NCBI GenBank assembly: GCA_903891325.1
Contig: CAITEC010000029.1
Span: 126,539 to 190,538, forward strand
Reading direction: 5' to 3'
DNA: 64,000 nt
Origin: an uncultured Opitutaceae bacterium
GTDB lineage: Bacteria > Verrucomicrobiota > Verrucomicrobiia > Opitutales > Opitutaceae
How positions within the stretch are numbered: the first letter of the stretch is position 1; every line of letters starts with the position of its first letter. This document shows, in pieces, positions 56,050 through 64,000 of this stretch. The notes beneath the pieces were generated by a model. The model had not been told where the DNA came from. It was given only the letters and a program-made list of their open reading frames with translations, and searched no databases. The translations under genes and the position numbers were made by a program.

Positions 56050-57066
56050 ATGACCTGGAGCCTCGCCTACCGCCGCTACCGACTGCCCTTCCGGGCCCCG
56101 GTTCGCACCGCCCACGGGGCGTGGCTGGTGCGCGAGGGGCTGGTTGTCCTTCTGGCCGGCGAGAACGGAACGGTCGGTTACGCCGAGGTTGCTCCGCTGC
56201 CCGTTTACGGCACGGAGACCGTGGACGAGGCCGAGGCGGCCTGCCGCGCCCTCGGGGGAAAGGTGGAGGGGGATGCGTTCGCCGACCTGGCCCCGGGCTT
56301 GCCCTGCCTGAGCAACGCGCTGCAGGCCGCCCGGAGGGCGGCCTCCGGCATGCCGCCGCCGCATGCCCATCTCTCCGTCGCCGCGCTCCTGCCGGCCGGC
56401 CGGCCGGCGCTGGCCGCCGCGGTCGAAAAAGCGGAGGCTGGGTTTCGGGTCTTCAAGTGGAAGGTTGGGATGGGGGAGCCGGACGCGGAAATCGGGCTGC
56501 TCGACGAACTCTGTGCGGTCCTGCCGGGAGGATCCCGGCTGAGGCTTGACGCAAACGGGGCCTGGGACCGCAGGACCGCGGAAAAGTGGCTGAAGCACTG
56601 CGCCGACCGGCCGATCGAACATGTCGAGCAACCCTGCCTTGGTTCCCGGCGGGGCGACAGGAACCTGGACGACCTGCTGCTCGGGCTCGCCCATGACTAC
56701 CCGACCCCGCTGGCGCTCGACGAGTCGCTGGCAGGCGACGGCGACGCGGATCGCTGGCTGGGGCTGGGCTGGCCGGGCGTCTATGTCGTGAAGCCGATCC
56801 TCTTCGCGGACCTGGGGGGGGTCCTGCGCCGGCTCGAGATGGCGAGGGCGCCGGTCGTGTTCTCGTCCATCCTTGAGACGGCGGTCGGAGCGCGGACCGG
56901 GCTGCGCGCGGCCTTTGAGTGGAAGGGCGAGTCGCGGGCCCTGGGGTATGGCGTCTGGCCGCTCTTTGCCGACCCGCGCTTTGACGGTCCGGCCACCGGG
57001 CCCTTCATTCGCTGGACGGACGTTGAGCGGATCAACCCGGAGGCCGTGTGGAACGCGCTGAGCTAG
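56050..57066 (+). CDS. menC: o-Succinylbenzoate synthase
   Basis: MenC dehydrates SHCHC to o-succinylbenzoate in menaquinone synthesis. ATG 56050 (MTWSLAYRRYRLPFRAPVRT) gives 338 residues; the ORF-track start crosses into the guaB promoter region. The enolase-superfamily site shows the Lys-x-Lys FRVFKWKVGM, the metal ligands LRLDANGAWD, IEHVEQPCLG and LALDESLAGD, and the distal Lys in VVKPILFADLGG. menE overlaps its end by 19 nt. Confidence 0.93.
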   Translation: MTWSLAYRRYRLPFRAPVRTAHGAWLVREGLVVLLAGENGTVGYAEVAPLPVYGTETVDEAEAACRALGGKVEGDAFADLAPGLPCLSNALQAARRAASGMPPPHAHLSVAALLPAGRPALAAAVEKAEAGFRVFKWKVGMGEPDAEIGLLDELCAVLPGGSRLRLDANGAWDRRTAEKWLKHCADRPIEHVEQPCLGSRRGDRNLDDLLLGLAHDYPTPLALDESLAGDGDADRWLGLGWPGVYVVKPILFADLGGVLRRLEMARAPVVFSSILETAVGARTGLRAAFEWKGESRALGYGVWPLFADPRFDGPATGPFIRWTDVERINPEAVWNALS

Positions 57067-58277
57067 CCCGCAGGCTCTGGCAGACCATCCCGGGCGCGGC
57101 CGGCGCGGCCCCGGCCTTCGATGCACCGGGAGGGGTGCTGATCGTCGAGGAGCGCGATCCCGCCCGGTTCATGGCGGCTTTTGCCAGGGCGGTTTCTTCG
57201 CCCGGCCTCGTGTTTCTTGCCGATCCGGCCTGGGGACCGGCCGAGAGGTCGGACCTTGCGGCGCTCACCGCGCTGGCGCCCGAGGGCGGGGAAGGCGGAG
57301 CCGGCTGGCTGATGGTCCCCTCGGGCGGCACGGGAGGCCGGCTGAAGTTTGCGCGGCACGATGGGGCGACGATCGAGGCCGCGGTGCGGGGCTTTTGCAC
57401 CCACTTCCAGGCCCCGGCCGTGAACTCCGTCGGCCTCCTTCCTCTCCATCACGTGAGCGGTCTCATGGCGTGGATGCGCTCGGCCCTTTCCGGAGGGACC
57501 TGCCTTCCCTGGGAGTGGAAGCGGATCGAGTCGGGCGACTACCCGGCGCGGCCGCCGGGCCGGTGCTTCATCTCGCTCGTGCCCACCCAGCTCCAGCGGC
57601 TCCTTGGGCGGCCTGAGGCCGCTGGGTGGCTGGCGGGGTTCGACACCGTTTTTGTCGGCGGCGGGCCCGTCTGGCCCGAACTGGCCAATGCGGCGGCCCG
57701 GGCGGGCATTCCGGTTTCCCTCGGCTACGGCATGACGGAAACCGCGGCGATGGTGACCGCCCTTCATCCGCGCGAATTCCAGGCCGGGAACCGCAGTTCC
57801 GGCGCGGCGATGCCCCATGCCGAAATCAAGATAACCGGGGACGGGCTGGTTCAAATTTTCGGGGAATCGGTCTTTCGCGGATACTATCCTGATTTCAGTT
57901 CCCAGAGATCCTTGATCACGGCGGATTTGGGTAGCCTGGACTCAAGTGGGCATCTGCACATTTCCGGCCGGAAGGACTCGGTCATAATCACCGGAGGAAA
58001 GAAAGTTGACCCGCAGGAGGTCGAGGCGGCCCTGATGGCCAGCGGCGAGTTCAGCGATGTTGCCGTCCTGGGCGTTCCCGACCCGGAATGGGGCGAGGCG
58101 GTCGTCGCCTGCTATCCGGCGGCCGGCGATCCCCCGGATGCCGATCGGATAACCTCGCAACTTTCGTCCCTGGCCTCGTTCAAGCGCCCCCGCCGCTTCA
58201 TCCCCATCCGCGATTGGCCGCGAAACGACCAGTGGAAGCTCAACCGAGCGGCGCTTCTGGCGATCGTCCGGGCCTGA
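57048..58277 (+). CDS. menE: o-Succinylbenzoate-CoA ligase
   Basis: The 409-residue AMP-forming ligase starts at GTG 57048, 19 nt inside menC. The P-loop is VPSGGTGGRLKFARHD (the family TSGSTG-like loop), followed by LVPTQLQRLLG, SLGYGMTETAAMVTALH, and the C-terminal GRKDSVIITGGKKVDPQEVE with the hinge and lysine. It is shorter than most MenE by 40-80 residues at the N-terminus. With menC it forms a clear menaquinone pair. Confidence 0.9.
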   Translation: MERAELARRLWQTIPGAAGAAPAFDAPGGVLIVEERDPARFMAAFARAVSSPGLVFLADPAWGPAERSDLAALTALAPEGGEGGAGWLMVPSGGTGGRLKFARHDGATIEAAVRGFCTHFQAPAVNSVGLLPLHHVSGLMAWMRSALSGGTCLPWEWKRIESGDYPARPPGRCFISLVPTQLQRLLGRPEAAGWLAGFDTVFVGGGPVWPELANAAARAGIPVSLGYGMTETAAMVTALHPREFQAGNRSSGAAMPHAEIKITGDGLVQIFGESVFRGYYPDFSSQRSLITADLGSLDSSGHLHISGRKDSVIITGGKKVDPQEVEAALMASGEFSDVAVLGVPDPEWGEAVVACYPAAGDPPDADRITSQLSSLASFKRPRRFIPIRDWPRNDQWKLNRAALLAIVRA

Positions 58278-58289
58278 GGCATTTTAAAT

Positions 58290-58380
58290 TGTAGCCGGGG
58301 TCCTAGACCCCGGCCCGGCCTCCAGGCTTGCCCGGCGGAACGAAGTGGAGACGGGAGGCCGGCTACATCGAACCGGAACG
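58290..58380. repeat. Dispersed palindromic repeat, copy 3 (expanded)
   Basis: TGTAGCCGGGGTCCTAGACC starts the copy at 58290, and GGCCGGCTACATCGAACCGG closes it. The first hairpin is intact. The second is enlarged by about 30 nt containing CCCGGCGGAACGAAGTGGAG, so the central loop has been replaced. It lies 12 nt after the menE stop, a position suited to a terminator or REP-type insertion. Confidence 0.85.
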
Positions 58381-58477
58381 GCCACGAACCCCTCGGACTC
58401 ATTCCGTCAGGCAAACGTGCTGTTGCCATAATGCTTCTGTAACAGCGCATGCGGCGGAATAAATAGTTTAAAAAAGG

Positions 58478-58483
58478 TATAAT
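58478..58483 (+). promoter_or_regulatory. Consensus -10 box
   Basis: TATAAT occurs in an AT-rich segment 138 nt before the antitoxin-like ATG. No good -35 is found at 16-18 nt upstream. It is the best match to the -10 consensus in the window. Confidence 0.5.
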
Positions 58484-58601
58484 AATTAATCTTGAGTCGG
58501 CGGGAAATTCGGAAAGTATCGAATCGCTGATTTTCGAGTTCGCCCCATCACCAACCGTGGAAAAAACATCCGAATCATCTCAATCCGCCGGGCCCGCAAA
58601 A

Positions 58602-58607
58602 AGGAGG
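58602..58607 (+). promoter_or_regulatory. Strong ribosome binding site deciding the start
   Basis: AGGAGG lies 9 nt before ATG 58617. It supports that start over the in-frame GTG at 58557 in the ORF track. Such a strong site is rare in this window. Confidence 0.8.
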
Positions 58608-58616
58608 AAAGGCTCT

Positions 58617-58886
58617 ATGAGCGCGGGAGCTGACACCATCACCAGCCGCGATGGGAAGGAGACCATCACAGCCGAGGAATTCGACCGGCGCTTTGAGTCG
58701 GGCAGGGATGTGAGCAAATTCTTCGATGTTGCCAACGCCCGGCGACCGGGGCGCGACGTGCAGCGCGTGAATGTGGATTTCCCAAAGGACCTGCTGGCTG
58801 AAATTGACCGCGAGGCCGATCGGATCGGGGTTACCCGGCAGGGCTGGATCAAGTTTGTCCTGGCCGATAGGCTCAAGACGGGCTGA
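58617..58886 (+). CDS. CopG/BrnA-type antitoxin-like protein
   Basis: Starting at ATG 58617 after AGGAGG gives 89 residues. The C-terminal ribbon-helix-helix is VNVDFPKDLLAEIDREADRI followed by GVTRQGWIKFVLADRL, and the N-terminus (EEFDRRFESGRDVSKFFDV) is the form seen in CopG-family antitoxins of the BrnT/BrnA type. No toxin gene lies in the 339 bp upstream or immediately after. It may be an orphan regulator or control a toxin elsewhere. The next gene is convergent. Confidence 0.8.
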   Translation: MSAGADTITSRDGKETITAEEFDRRFESGRDVSKFFDVANARRPGRDVQRVNVDFPKDLLAEIDREADRIGVTRQGWIKFVLADRLKTG

Positions 58887-58895
58887 GTCGGCTCG

Positions 58896-59852
58896 CTACT
58901 GCCCGGCAGCCTGGGCCCGGGCAGCCTTGTTCACGTTTTGGATGAACAGGTTCCGCTGGCGGGCCACCGTCTGGCTCGCCTTGAGGACGGCGAGCTGATC
59001 AGGCGAAAGCAGCATGCCGGCCCGGTTGACCAGCTCCTCGTCGATGGCGGTGTAGCCGGTTTGCGGGTCGATCACCTGCACCCGAAGGTCCCTGGAATTA
59101 AGCGTCGTGTTGGGATCCCAAAGATCGCGGACGATCCGCGCCAGCGCGACCGTCTGGTCCTGGGTCATGGGCACCCCGGCATACGCCATGTCCGTCACGT
59201 ACTGGTCCCTGACTCCCCTGAGCGGACCCTGCAGGGTGGCGAAATCCTTGAACCTCGCATAGTCCGCGTCGCCCAAGAGCGAGTTTATCTCCTGGCTGAC
59301 GTCATCGTCGGCCTGCTTGACCGCCGCGGCCAGGGACTGGGGGTCGGTCACGCCCATGTCCTTCGCCGCGCTCCGCGCGTCGGCCGCGCTCTCCATGCGC
59401 TCGGCCATGAGTCGTTTCAGCTTTGCGAGCTTATCCGCCGGAAGGTGGAGGGTCGCGAGGAGGTCGCCGTAGTTCATCTGGATATTTTCCTCGTGCTGGC
59501 GGTGCTCCAACGCCAGGTAACCGGGTTCGTGCTTCATCCGGTCGAGGGTCTGCATGAAAGCGTTGCCGAAGTTCGTCCGTGACGCACCGACCTGCGCGCT
59601 ACTCCTCCGCTCGAGCTTTTGCTCGGCGACCTGCCGGGCCTTGTCCGATGCGACGAGCTTCTCATTTATTGTCCTGACCTGCTCGTGACTCGCGGCCTTC
59701 TCCGACTCGGACTCCCGGTGAAGCCGGAGCAGGTCGTGCCGCAGGATCCAGACCTCCGCCCCGAGGGCCACGGAGAGCAGGACGAAGGCCGCCAGCAGCC
59801 AGGCGGTGATGCGGGAGGGCTTCGCTGGACTGGCTGGAGCCGTTTCCAACAT
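58896..59852 (-). CDS. Membrane-anchored coiled-coil hypothetical protein (paralogue A)
   Basis: The 318-residue protein has one N-terminal helix (RITAWLLAAFVLLSVALGAE), a coiled coil (about 40-90) and a helical domain with LLGDADYARFKDFATLQGPL and MLLSPDQLAVLKASQTVARQ. These segments align with the 62128-63006 gene (LLGAGNYGQFQQYQETIPAR; VLSAPQIDALKADVRQQRLL), so they are paralogues. Its ATG overlaps the GNAT stop by 1 nt. No function is recognised. Confidence 0.72.
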   Translation of the reverse strand: MLETAPASPAKPSRITAWLLAAFVLLSVALGAEVWILRHDLLRLHRESESEKAASHEQVRTINEKLVASDKARQVAEQKLERRSSAQVGASRTNFGNAFMQTLDRMKHEPGYLALEHRQHEENIQMNYGDLLATLHLPADKLAKLKRLMAERMESAADARSAAKDMGVTDPQSLAAAVKQADDDVSQEINSLLGDADYARFKDFATLQGPLRGVRDQYVTDMAYAGVPMTQDQTVALARIVRDLWDPNTTLNSRDLRVQVIDPQTGYTAIDEELVNRAGMLLSPDQLAVLKASQTVARQRNLFIQNVNKAARAQAAGQ

Positions 59853-60283
59853 CAGGAACCGGGTTCAATCCGTGGCGACGCCGGCCGCTTCATCATCTCG
59901 AATCGCTCAAATCCAAATTTCTCATAAAGGCCGTGGGCATCCCTGGTGCCCAGAATGCTCCTCAGGTGGTGCACGTAGGGGTGGGCCGTGACGCAGGACA
60001 TGAGCCACGTGCCCAGCCCCTTCCCGCGGGACCGCTCGTCGACAAACACGTCGCAAACCCACGAGAAGGTCGACTTGTCGGTCACCACCCGGGCAAATCC
60101 GACCTGCCGGCGGCCCTCCGCCTCATAGACGCCAAAGCATAGGGAATTGCGGATCGACTCGGCGACAGCCTCCCGCGACCGATCCTGCGCCCAATAGGTC
60201 CGGTTCAGGCTTTGCCAGACGAAGTCCACATCGAGCAAACCCTGGTCGGTGCTTATGAAATAGCCTTCGCGCTCGTAGTTCAT
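59852..60283 (-). CDS. GNAT-family N-acetyltransferase
   Basis: ATG 60283 (MNYEREGYFISTDQGLLDVD) gives 143 residues. The acetyl-CoA site is VCDVFVDERSRGKGLGTWLM (R/Q-x-x-G-x-G/A), and the C-terminal LYEKFGFERFEMMKRP is typical. It is a small single-domain enzyme. The acceptor is not known. It overlaps the coiled-coil gene and probably shares its transcript. Two hydrophobic or upstream ORF residues listed in the track are not used. Confidence 0.9.
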   Translation of the reverse strand: MNYEREGYFISTDQGLLDVDFVWQSLNRTYWAQDRSREAVAESIRNSLCFGVYEAEGRRQVGFARVVTDKSTFSWVCDVFVDERSRGKGLGTWLMSCVTAHPYVHHLRSILGTRDAHGLYEKFGFERFEMMKRPASPRIEPGS

Positions 60284-60372
60284 ACCTGCTTCGGGGTGCC
60301 GGACTAGACCCGATCGCCGCCAACCTTGCAACAGCGCAGGCAGTCCGGCCTCCGGGCCGCTTGCGGACGCGG

Positions 60373-61935
60373 TCAGTTGAACCGCTTGAGCCCGGGCCAC
60401 GCCTCCCTGAGGTTGAATTTCAGGCCGCGGCACACGTAAATATCGAACCACTCGTCCCGGCGGGAGTAGGGGTTCGACACGCTTCCGGCCTTCTCGACCG
60501 TGGCGAAGGCCTTTCGATCGCCGCGGCCGTCGGTGCGCAGCACGATGACGACCTTCCCGTTGCAATCACCCGGTCCCCAGAGCCAATAGCTGTCGTGCGG
60601 GCAAATCGCGCGGGGGAGCCCGTACGTCGGCCCAAAGAAGTCGATCGCCGCTGCCTCGCCCCATCCATTTGAGAAAATCACAGCCTGGTTGCGGTCCGCC
60701 AGGGGCAGCGCCTGGTACACCCGCGCCACTTCCCGCACCATGTCGGCCCATCCGAACTCATCGGCGAAATATTGCGGCAGCGGCCCGTTGTTTTGGTTTT
60801 CGGAGGCTGACGGGGTGACATGGATCCACTTCACGTAACGGATGTACGAATCGGGCGCGAGGATCGGGACGGCGATCGGAAGCAGCGCCAACCCGGTCAC
60901 CGCCATTGATGCGGGGTAGGCGACCCGCAACCATTGGCGGTTCCGCGCCCCGGTCACGGCCTCGAAGGCGACCGCGCCCGCGGCGAAGACGACCGGATAG
61001 CACGGGGTGACGTAATAATTCTTGCCCTTGAGCGCGATGAACGAGCCCAGCACGAAGAGGAACGCCCAGCCGAAGGCGCCATACCGGGCGCGCTCCCGCC
61101 CGACCAGGAGCCAGACGGTTCCTCCAATCCAAAGGGGCGCCGTCAACGGCCCCATGATCATCATCTGGTCGAGCAGGAATGCACCGGGCCCGCGGACGAC
61201 GTCCCGGTGCCCCGTCGCGAGGTTTTGCCTCATTTCAACGAAGGGAAAACCATGGTGCAGCTGCCACAGGAAGTTGGGCAGCGCGATTGCGGCGCACACG
61301 AGCAGCCCGATCCAAAGCCTGCCGTCCGCCAGGAATCGCCGCTGAGGCGTTAGCAAAAGCCCGATCAAGACCCCGGCCACCAGGAAGAGCACGGAATACT
61401 TCGTCTCAAACCCGATTCCCGCGAGAACACCGAATCCGAGCCAGGTGCGTCCACTCCCCGTGTTTACTGCCCGAAGCACGCAATAGAAGCAGCCGAGCCA
61501 GATCAGTGGCTCAAAGGCGTTCATCGTCAGCCAACTATCGAAGAGCTGGTAGATTGGGACGACGCAGACGGCCAGCGCCGCCAGGACCTGCGCGACTGAT
61601 CGGCCGCCCATTTCGCGGACGACCTTGGCGGTGAAAATCACAAGCCCCGCACCCGCGAGGGTGGGGAGCAGGCGCAAACCGGGGAGCCAATGGCCGAAGA
61701 TATGATAGGCGATCCAGCCTATCAGGATCCCGCCCGGCGGGTGATCGACATAACCCCAGTCGAGGTGCCGCGCGCAGGCGATGACGTACATCTCGTCGCG
61801 GAAGATCCCGTACCGCCCGGAGGTGAGGAGATGCAGGAGCAGCTTGGCGCCGGCCAGGGCCAGCACGACCCGCGCCCCGACTTTCTCAGACTCATTCGAT
61901 TGATGATTCACTGCCGGGGTGGGAACGGCGGCCAT
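60373..61935 (-). CDS. GT39/ArnT-like membrane glycosyltransferase
   Basis: ATG 61935 (MAAVPTPAVNHQSNESEK) gives 520 residues; the 774-residue ORF continues antisense through the next gene. The first loop DEMYVIACARHLDWGYVDHPP carries the conserved Asp-Glu and the W-G-Y-x-D-x-P-P motif of PMT_2/ArnT enzymes. About 11 hydrophobic helices follow, then a C-terminal extracytoplasmic domain. It uses polyprenyl-phosphate sugars. The acceptor may be lipid A or a surface glycan. The promoter is in the 192-bp divergent gap. Confidence 0.9.
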   Translation of the reverse strand: MAAVPTPAVNHQSNESEKVGARVVLALAGAKLLLHLLTSGRYGIFRDEMYVIACARHLDWGYVDHPPGGILIGWIAYHIFGHWLPGLRLLPTLAGAGLVIFTAKVVREMGGRSVAQVLAALAVCVVPIYQLFDSWLTMNAFEPLIWLGCFYCVLRAVNTGSGRTWLGFGVLAGIGFETKYSVLFLVAGVLIGLLLTPQRRFLADGRLWIGLLVCAAIALPNFLWQLHHGFPFVEMRQNLATGHRDVVRGPGAFLLDQMMIMGPLTAPLWIGGTVWLLVGRERARYGAFGWAFLFVLGSFIALKGKNYYVTPCYPVVFAAGAVAFEAVTGARNRQWLRVAYPASMAVTGLALLPIAVPILAPDSYIRYVKWIHVTPSASENQNNGPLPQYFADEFGWADMVREVARVYQALPLADRNQAVIFSNGWGEAAAIDFFGPTYGLPRAICPHDSYWLWGPGDCNGKVVIVLRTDGRGDRKAFATVEKAGSVSNPYSRRDEWFDIYVCRGLKFNLREAWPGLKRFN

Positions 61936-62127
61936 CGCGGAAAAGTGATGGTACTTGGTTGGTTTCGGCAATTCTGAATTGGAGGCGCGCTCCGTCAAGG
62001 TGGCGACGTGCGTCGCCGTATGAAAGCCGCAGACCCACATCTTGCTGACCCCCCGCGGCCGGGCGCGGTTTGAGTACCCTGTTGCAGCCCTCCGGGAAAT
62101 TTGCAGGATGTCGGACCCCGAAAAGCC

Positions 62128-63006
62128 ATGAGAAACGGAATGATCAACACTGCCCTCGCCATCGTTGCCGTGGCGGCCGTTGTCGCGGCCATCCACGAGC
62201 ACGGCGCCGCCGGGGACGCCCAACGGGCGCTGGCGGACGCCGCAAGCACCACCGCACGCGTTCGCCAGCAGCTCGCCGACCAGAAGGCGGAGACTGAAAA
62301 GGCTATTTCCCGCCCGCCGGCGGCGCCTGCGCCCGAGGTGAAGGCCCGTCCCGCGGCCGCGGGACCGATCAGCCCGTTTGCGTCGCTCCTGAGAATGATG
62401 GCCGATCCTCGGATGCAGCGCCTGACGTCGATCCAGGCCAAGATGCGGCTCGACGGCCAGTATGGGCCGCTCTTCAAGAGCATTAACCTGACGCCCCAGC
62501 AACTCGACCAGTTCAAGAGCCTGCTCGTCGAAAAGGAGATGGTGGCCTTCGACAGCATGGCCGCAGCCCAGGAGCAGGGTATCGACCTGAAGTCCGACCC
62601 GAAGGGATTCTTTGCGGCGGTGGCGGCCGGCCAGAAGTCCGTCGAAAGCCAGATCTCCGATTTGCTCGGGGCGGGCAACTATGGGCAGTTCCAGCAATAT
62701 CAGGAGACCATTCCGGCACGGAACACGGCAAACCTGCTCCAGCAGTCGTTGAGCTACACGTCCACCCCGCTTACCGCGGACCAGTCCGCCGGACTCGTGC
62801 AGATCCTGGCCCAGTATGCCACCCCGCCGCTCCCGGCCAACAATCCCTTTGCCGTCCTGAACAACGACCTCGGGGTGATCAGTCTGGGCAGCGAGGCCTT
62901 TGCCCAGCTCCAGGGAGTCCTGTCAGCCCCGCAAATCGATGCCCTGAAGGCCGATGTCCGGCAGCAGCGGCTCTTGTACCAGGCCCGGCGCCAGTCGGCC
63001 CACTGA
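62128..63006 (+). CDS. Membrane-anchored hypothetical protein (paralogue B)
   Basis: ATG 62128 (MRNGMINTALAIVAVAAVVA) is preferred to the upstream TTG. The 292-residue protein has one membrane helix, a short coiled coil, a Pro/Ala linker and a helical domain related to the 58896-59852 protein. The same order of blocks (LLGxxxY, then PLTxDQ, then LSxxQ) is visible in both. It converges with the 63014-63658 gene. Function unknown. Confidence 0.72.
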   Translation: MRNGMINTALAIVAVAAVVAAIHEHGAAGDAQRALADAASTTARVRQQLADQKAETEKAISRPPAAPAPEVKARPAAAGPISPFASLLRMMADPRMQRLTSIQAKMRLDGQYGPLFKSINLTPQQLDQFKSLLVEKEMVAFDSMAAAQEQGIDLKSDPKGFFAAVAAGQKSVESQISDLLGAGNYGQFQQYQETIPARNTANLLQQSLSYTSTPLTADQSAGLVQILAQYATPPLPANNPFAVLNNDLGVISLGSEAFAQLQGVLSAPQIDALKADVRQQRLLYQARRQSAH

Positions 63007-63013
63007 ACGGCCC

Positions 63014-63658
63014 TTAGATCAGCTTGAACCCGAGTGCCCCGAGTTCCTCCAGTGTGAACGGGGCGCAGGCTAGGATTTCCTGCAGCTTTCCCAGCGCCTC
63101 GGCCATCGAGGGAGCCGCAAACAAGGAGGCGCCATCCTCGCCGTCGTGGAGGATAATCGACCAGGGGCCGGGCTTGGCGCCCGTCTCGTACACTTGCCCG
63201 TAGAGATAATTGCCGGGAAGGCCGGGGTGGGGGCCCGACCCCGGGACGAGGACCAGGCTGTGCACGGGATCGTGCTGGACGACCCCGGCCCCGTGGGCCC
63301 TGTGGTGCACGGGCTTTCCGGCCACGACCAGGCGACGGGCCTCGGCCCGGGCGCGGCGCTCGGCCGGCAGCGATTGGACGTAGCGGTCGAAGATGGCCCC
63401 GTTGGCCTCAAGCGCCTCGGGATCGATGCGCCCCGCCACGAGGTCCTCGAGGTTCCCCGCGTGAAACGCGGGCCGACCTGCCAGCGACCGCGCGGTCACG
63501 TAGCCGTCCTTGTGGTCCGCATCCGGATAGACCTGGTGCGACGCGCGGAGCCGGTTCAGCCCGTCCTGGTGGAACGGCGTCGAGGGCACCGCACCGGTCG
63601 CGCTTTGCTCGATGATTTCCAGCAGATGATGGTCAAAATCCTCGTTGGGGTGGGGCAT
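63014..63658 (-). CDS. Conserved hypothetical protein
   Basis: The 214-residue soluble protein starts MPHPNEDFDHHLLEIIEQSA. It is rich in His and acidic residues, with GNYLYGQVYETGAKPGPWSI and a helical C-terminal part ending ELGALGFKLI. No domain or membrane segment is seen. It is convergent with paralogue B and divergent from the gene at the right edge. Confidence 0.7.
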   Translation of the reverse strand: MPHPNEDFDHHLLEIIEQSATGAVPSTPFHQDGLNRLRASHQVYPDADHKDGYVTARSLAGRPAFHAGNLEDLVAGRIDPEALEANGAIFDRYVQSLPAERRARAEARRLVVAGKPVHHRAHGAGVVQHDPVHSLVLVPGSGPHPGLPGNYLYGQVYETGAKPGPWSIILHDGEDGASLFAAPSMAEALGKLQEILACAPFTLEELGALGFKLI

Positions 63659-63914
63659 TGCGGCAGCGTGAAACGAAATTCGCCGGGACTCAATGGTTCC
63701 AAATGGTTACGGGCATGTAATTAACCTAAATGGAACCGCTGTGTTAAAGCGTCATCATAGTACGGAGAGAACCGCACCTGACACCATTAAATAATGCCGA
63801 TGATCCCCGCAATCACCCCCGCCCCAGAGTCAGTGAATCGGATGCGCAAATGTCGCAACCTCCTGCATGGCATTGGACTTCTGTGGCGCGGTGTGCGAGG
63901 CTCCGCTGCACCCA
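63659..63914. other. Intergenic region at the right edge
   Basis: The 256 bp contain the inverted repeat at 63695-63737 and an AT-rich stretch up to about 63800, then GC-rich DNA with no recognised gene. No tRNA or CRISPR feature was seen. Confidence 0.6.
63695..63737. promoter_or_regulatory. Imperfect inverted repeat
   Basis: GGTTCCA (63695-63701) and TGGAACC (63731-63737) are complementary outer arms. GGTT and AACC inside them also pair, giving a two-step hairpin or operator. It is 37 nt before the start of the 63014-63658 gene. Confidence 0.4.
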
Positions 63915-63947
63915 TGTTCCCCACCCCCCGTCTTCACCAGCCGCCCA

Positions 63948-64000
63948 TGCGCCCAATTCGACCGATCCGGAGAGTTGCAGCCTTCGCGGTGCTGCTCCTG
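63948..64000 (+). CDS. Start of a secreted protein (cut by window end)
   Basis: From ATG 63948 the frame reads MRPIRPIRRVAAFAVLLL, a positively charged then hydrophobic run that fits a signal peptide. An in-frame ATG at 63915 is also possible. The sequence is cut after 18 codons, so no family can be given. The call depends on the signal-like pattern alone. Confidence 0.4.

Larger units (their letters stand above)
58381..58616. other. Intergenic region upstream of the antitoxin-like gene
   Basis: The 236 bp after repeat copy 3 hold no convincing gene. The middle (58430-58500) is AT-rich compared with surroundings and contains a TATAAT box at 58478-58483. A strong AGGAGG lies at 58602-58607, serving the next gene. 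Confidence 0.6.

Noticed and set aside
54583-57126. 847-residue ORF antisense to menC and out of frame in guaB
   Set aside because: Composition bias only; both real genes are complete.
58557-58616. GTG start for the antitoxin-like gene
   Set aside because: AGGAGG at 9 nt before ATG 58617 strongly favours the later start.

Overview
The window is GC-rich chromosomal DNA from a Gram-negative bacterium. I infer Verrucomicrobiota, most likely an Opitutaceae-like Opitutae. The pointers are metal-type KDO-8-phosphate synthase (outer membrane LPS), menaquinone MenC-MenE, a Gld-type ABC operon with a DUF4340 protein, YtrA-type GntR/ABC cassettes, and many GTG/TTG starts with weak Shine-Dalgarno sequences. 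This is inference from gene content; no rRNA is present to confirm it. Most genes are housekeeping. I saw no tRNA, rRNA, CRISPR array, prophage or intact insertion sequence.

Layout. 1-1479: secreted protein running off the left edge (minus strand, absent from the ORF track). 1647-7561 (+): carB, purU, a membrane-anchored TPR-like protein, accA. 7575-10212 (-): kdsA, pyrG and a 55-residue membrane protein. 10351-11304 (+): PfkB kinase. 11309-13384 (-): first GntR-ABC cassette. 13513-16457 (+): gltD and proA, separated by a large hairpin repeat. 16514-26139 (+): secreted protein, birA, then an overlapping chain gldA-like, gldF-like, gldG-like, DUF4340, AsmA-like. 26201-29773 (+): CHASE/PAS hybrid histidine kinase. 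29887-31110 (-): sulfatase-fold protein that has lost its catalytic residues. 31199-33753 (+): UbiA-like membrane protein, methyltransferase, PhyH dioxygenase. 33818-36798 (+): second GntR-ABC cassette. 36892-39954 (-): coiled-coil/protease-like protein plus polytopic membrane partner. 40018-43747: def (+), then TPR protein, queA, glycosyltransferase and sigma factor (-). 43818-46138 (-): trpE and a metallo-beta-lactamase-fold hydrolase. 46376-51698 (+): HTH protein, class IV aminotransferase, ruvX, truA, comF, accD, folC. 51705-55979 (-): divergent purA, an epimerase and guaB. 56050-58277 (+): menC-menE. 58617-63658: orphan antitoxin-like protein, two related coiled-coil proteins, a GNAT enzyme, a GT39-type glycosyltransferase and a hypothetical protein. 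The right edge holds the start of another secreted protein.

The genes combine into central pathways: pyrimidine and purine nucleotides (carB, pyrG, purU, purA, guaB), fatty-acid initiation (accA, accD, birA), KDO for LPS, tryptophan, proline, glutamate, menaquinone and folate, plus tRNA/protein maturation (truA, queA, def). The most unusual signals are an AccD without its zinc-ribbon cysteines, a sulfatase-fold pseudoenzyme, two dispersed palindromic repeat types (one copy supplies a gene's stop codon), paired palindromes two helical turns apart before a small HTH gene, and the birA-Gld-DUF4340-AsmA chain.
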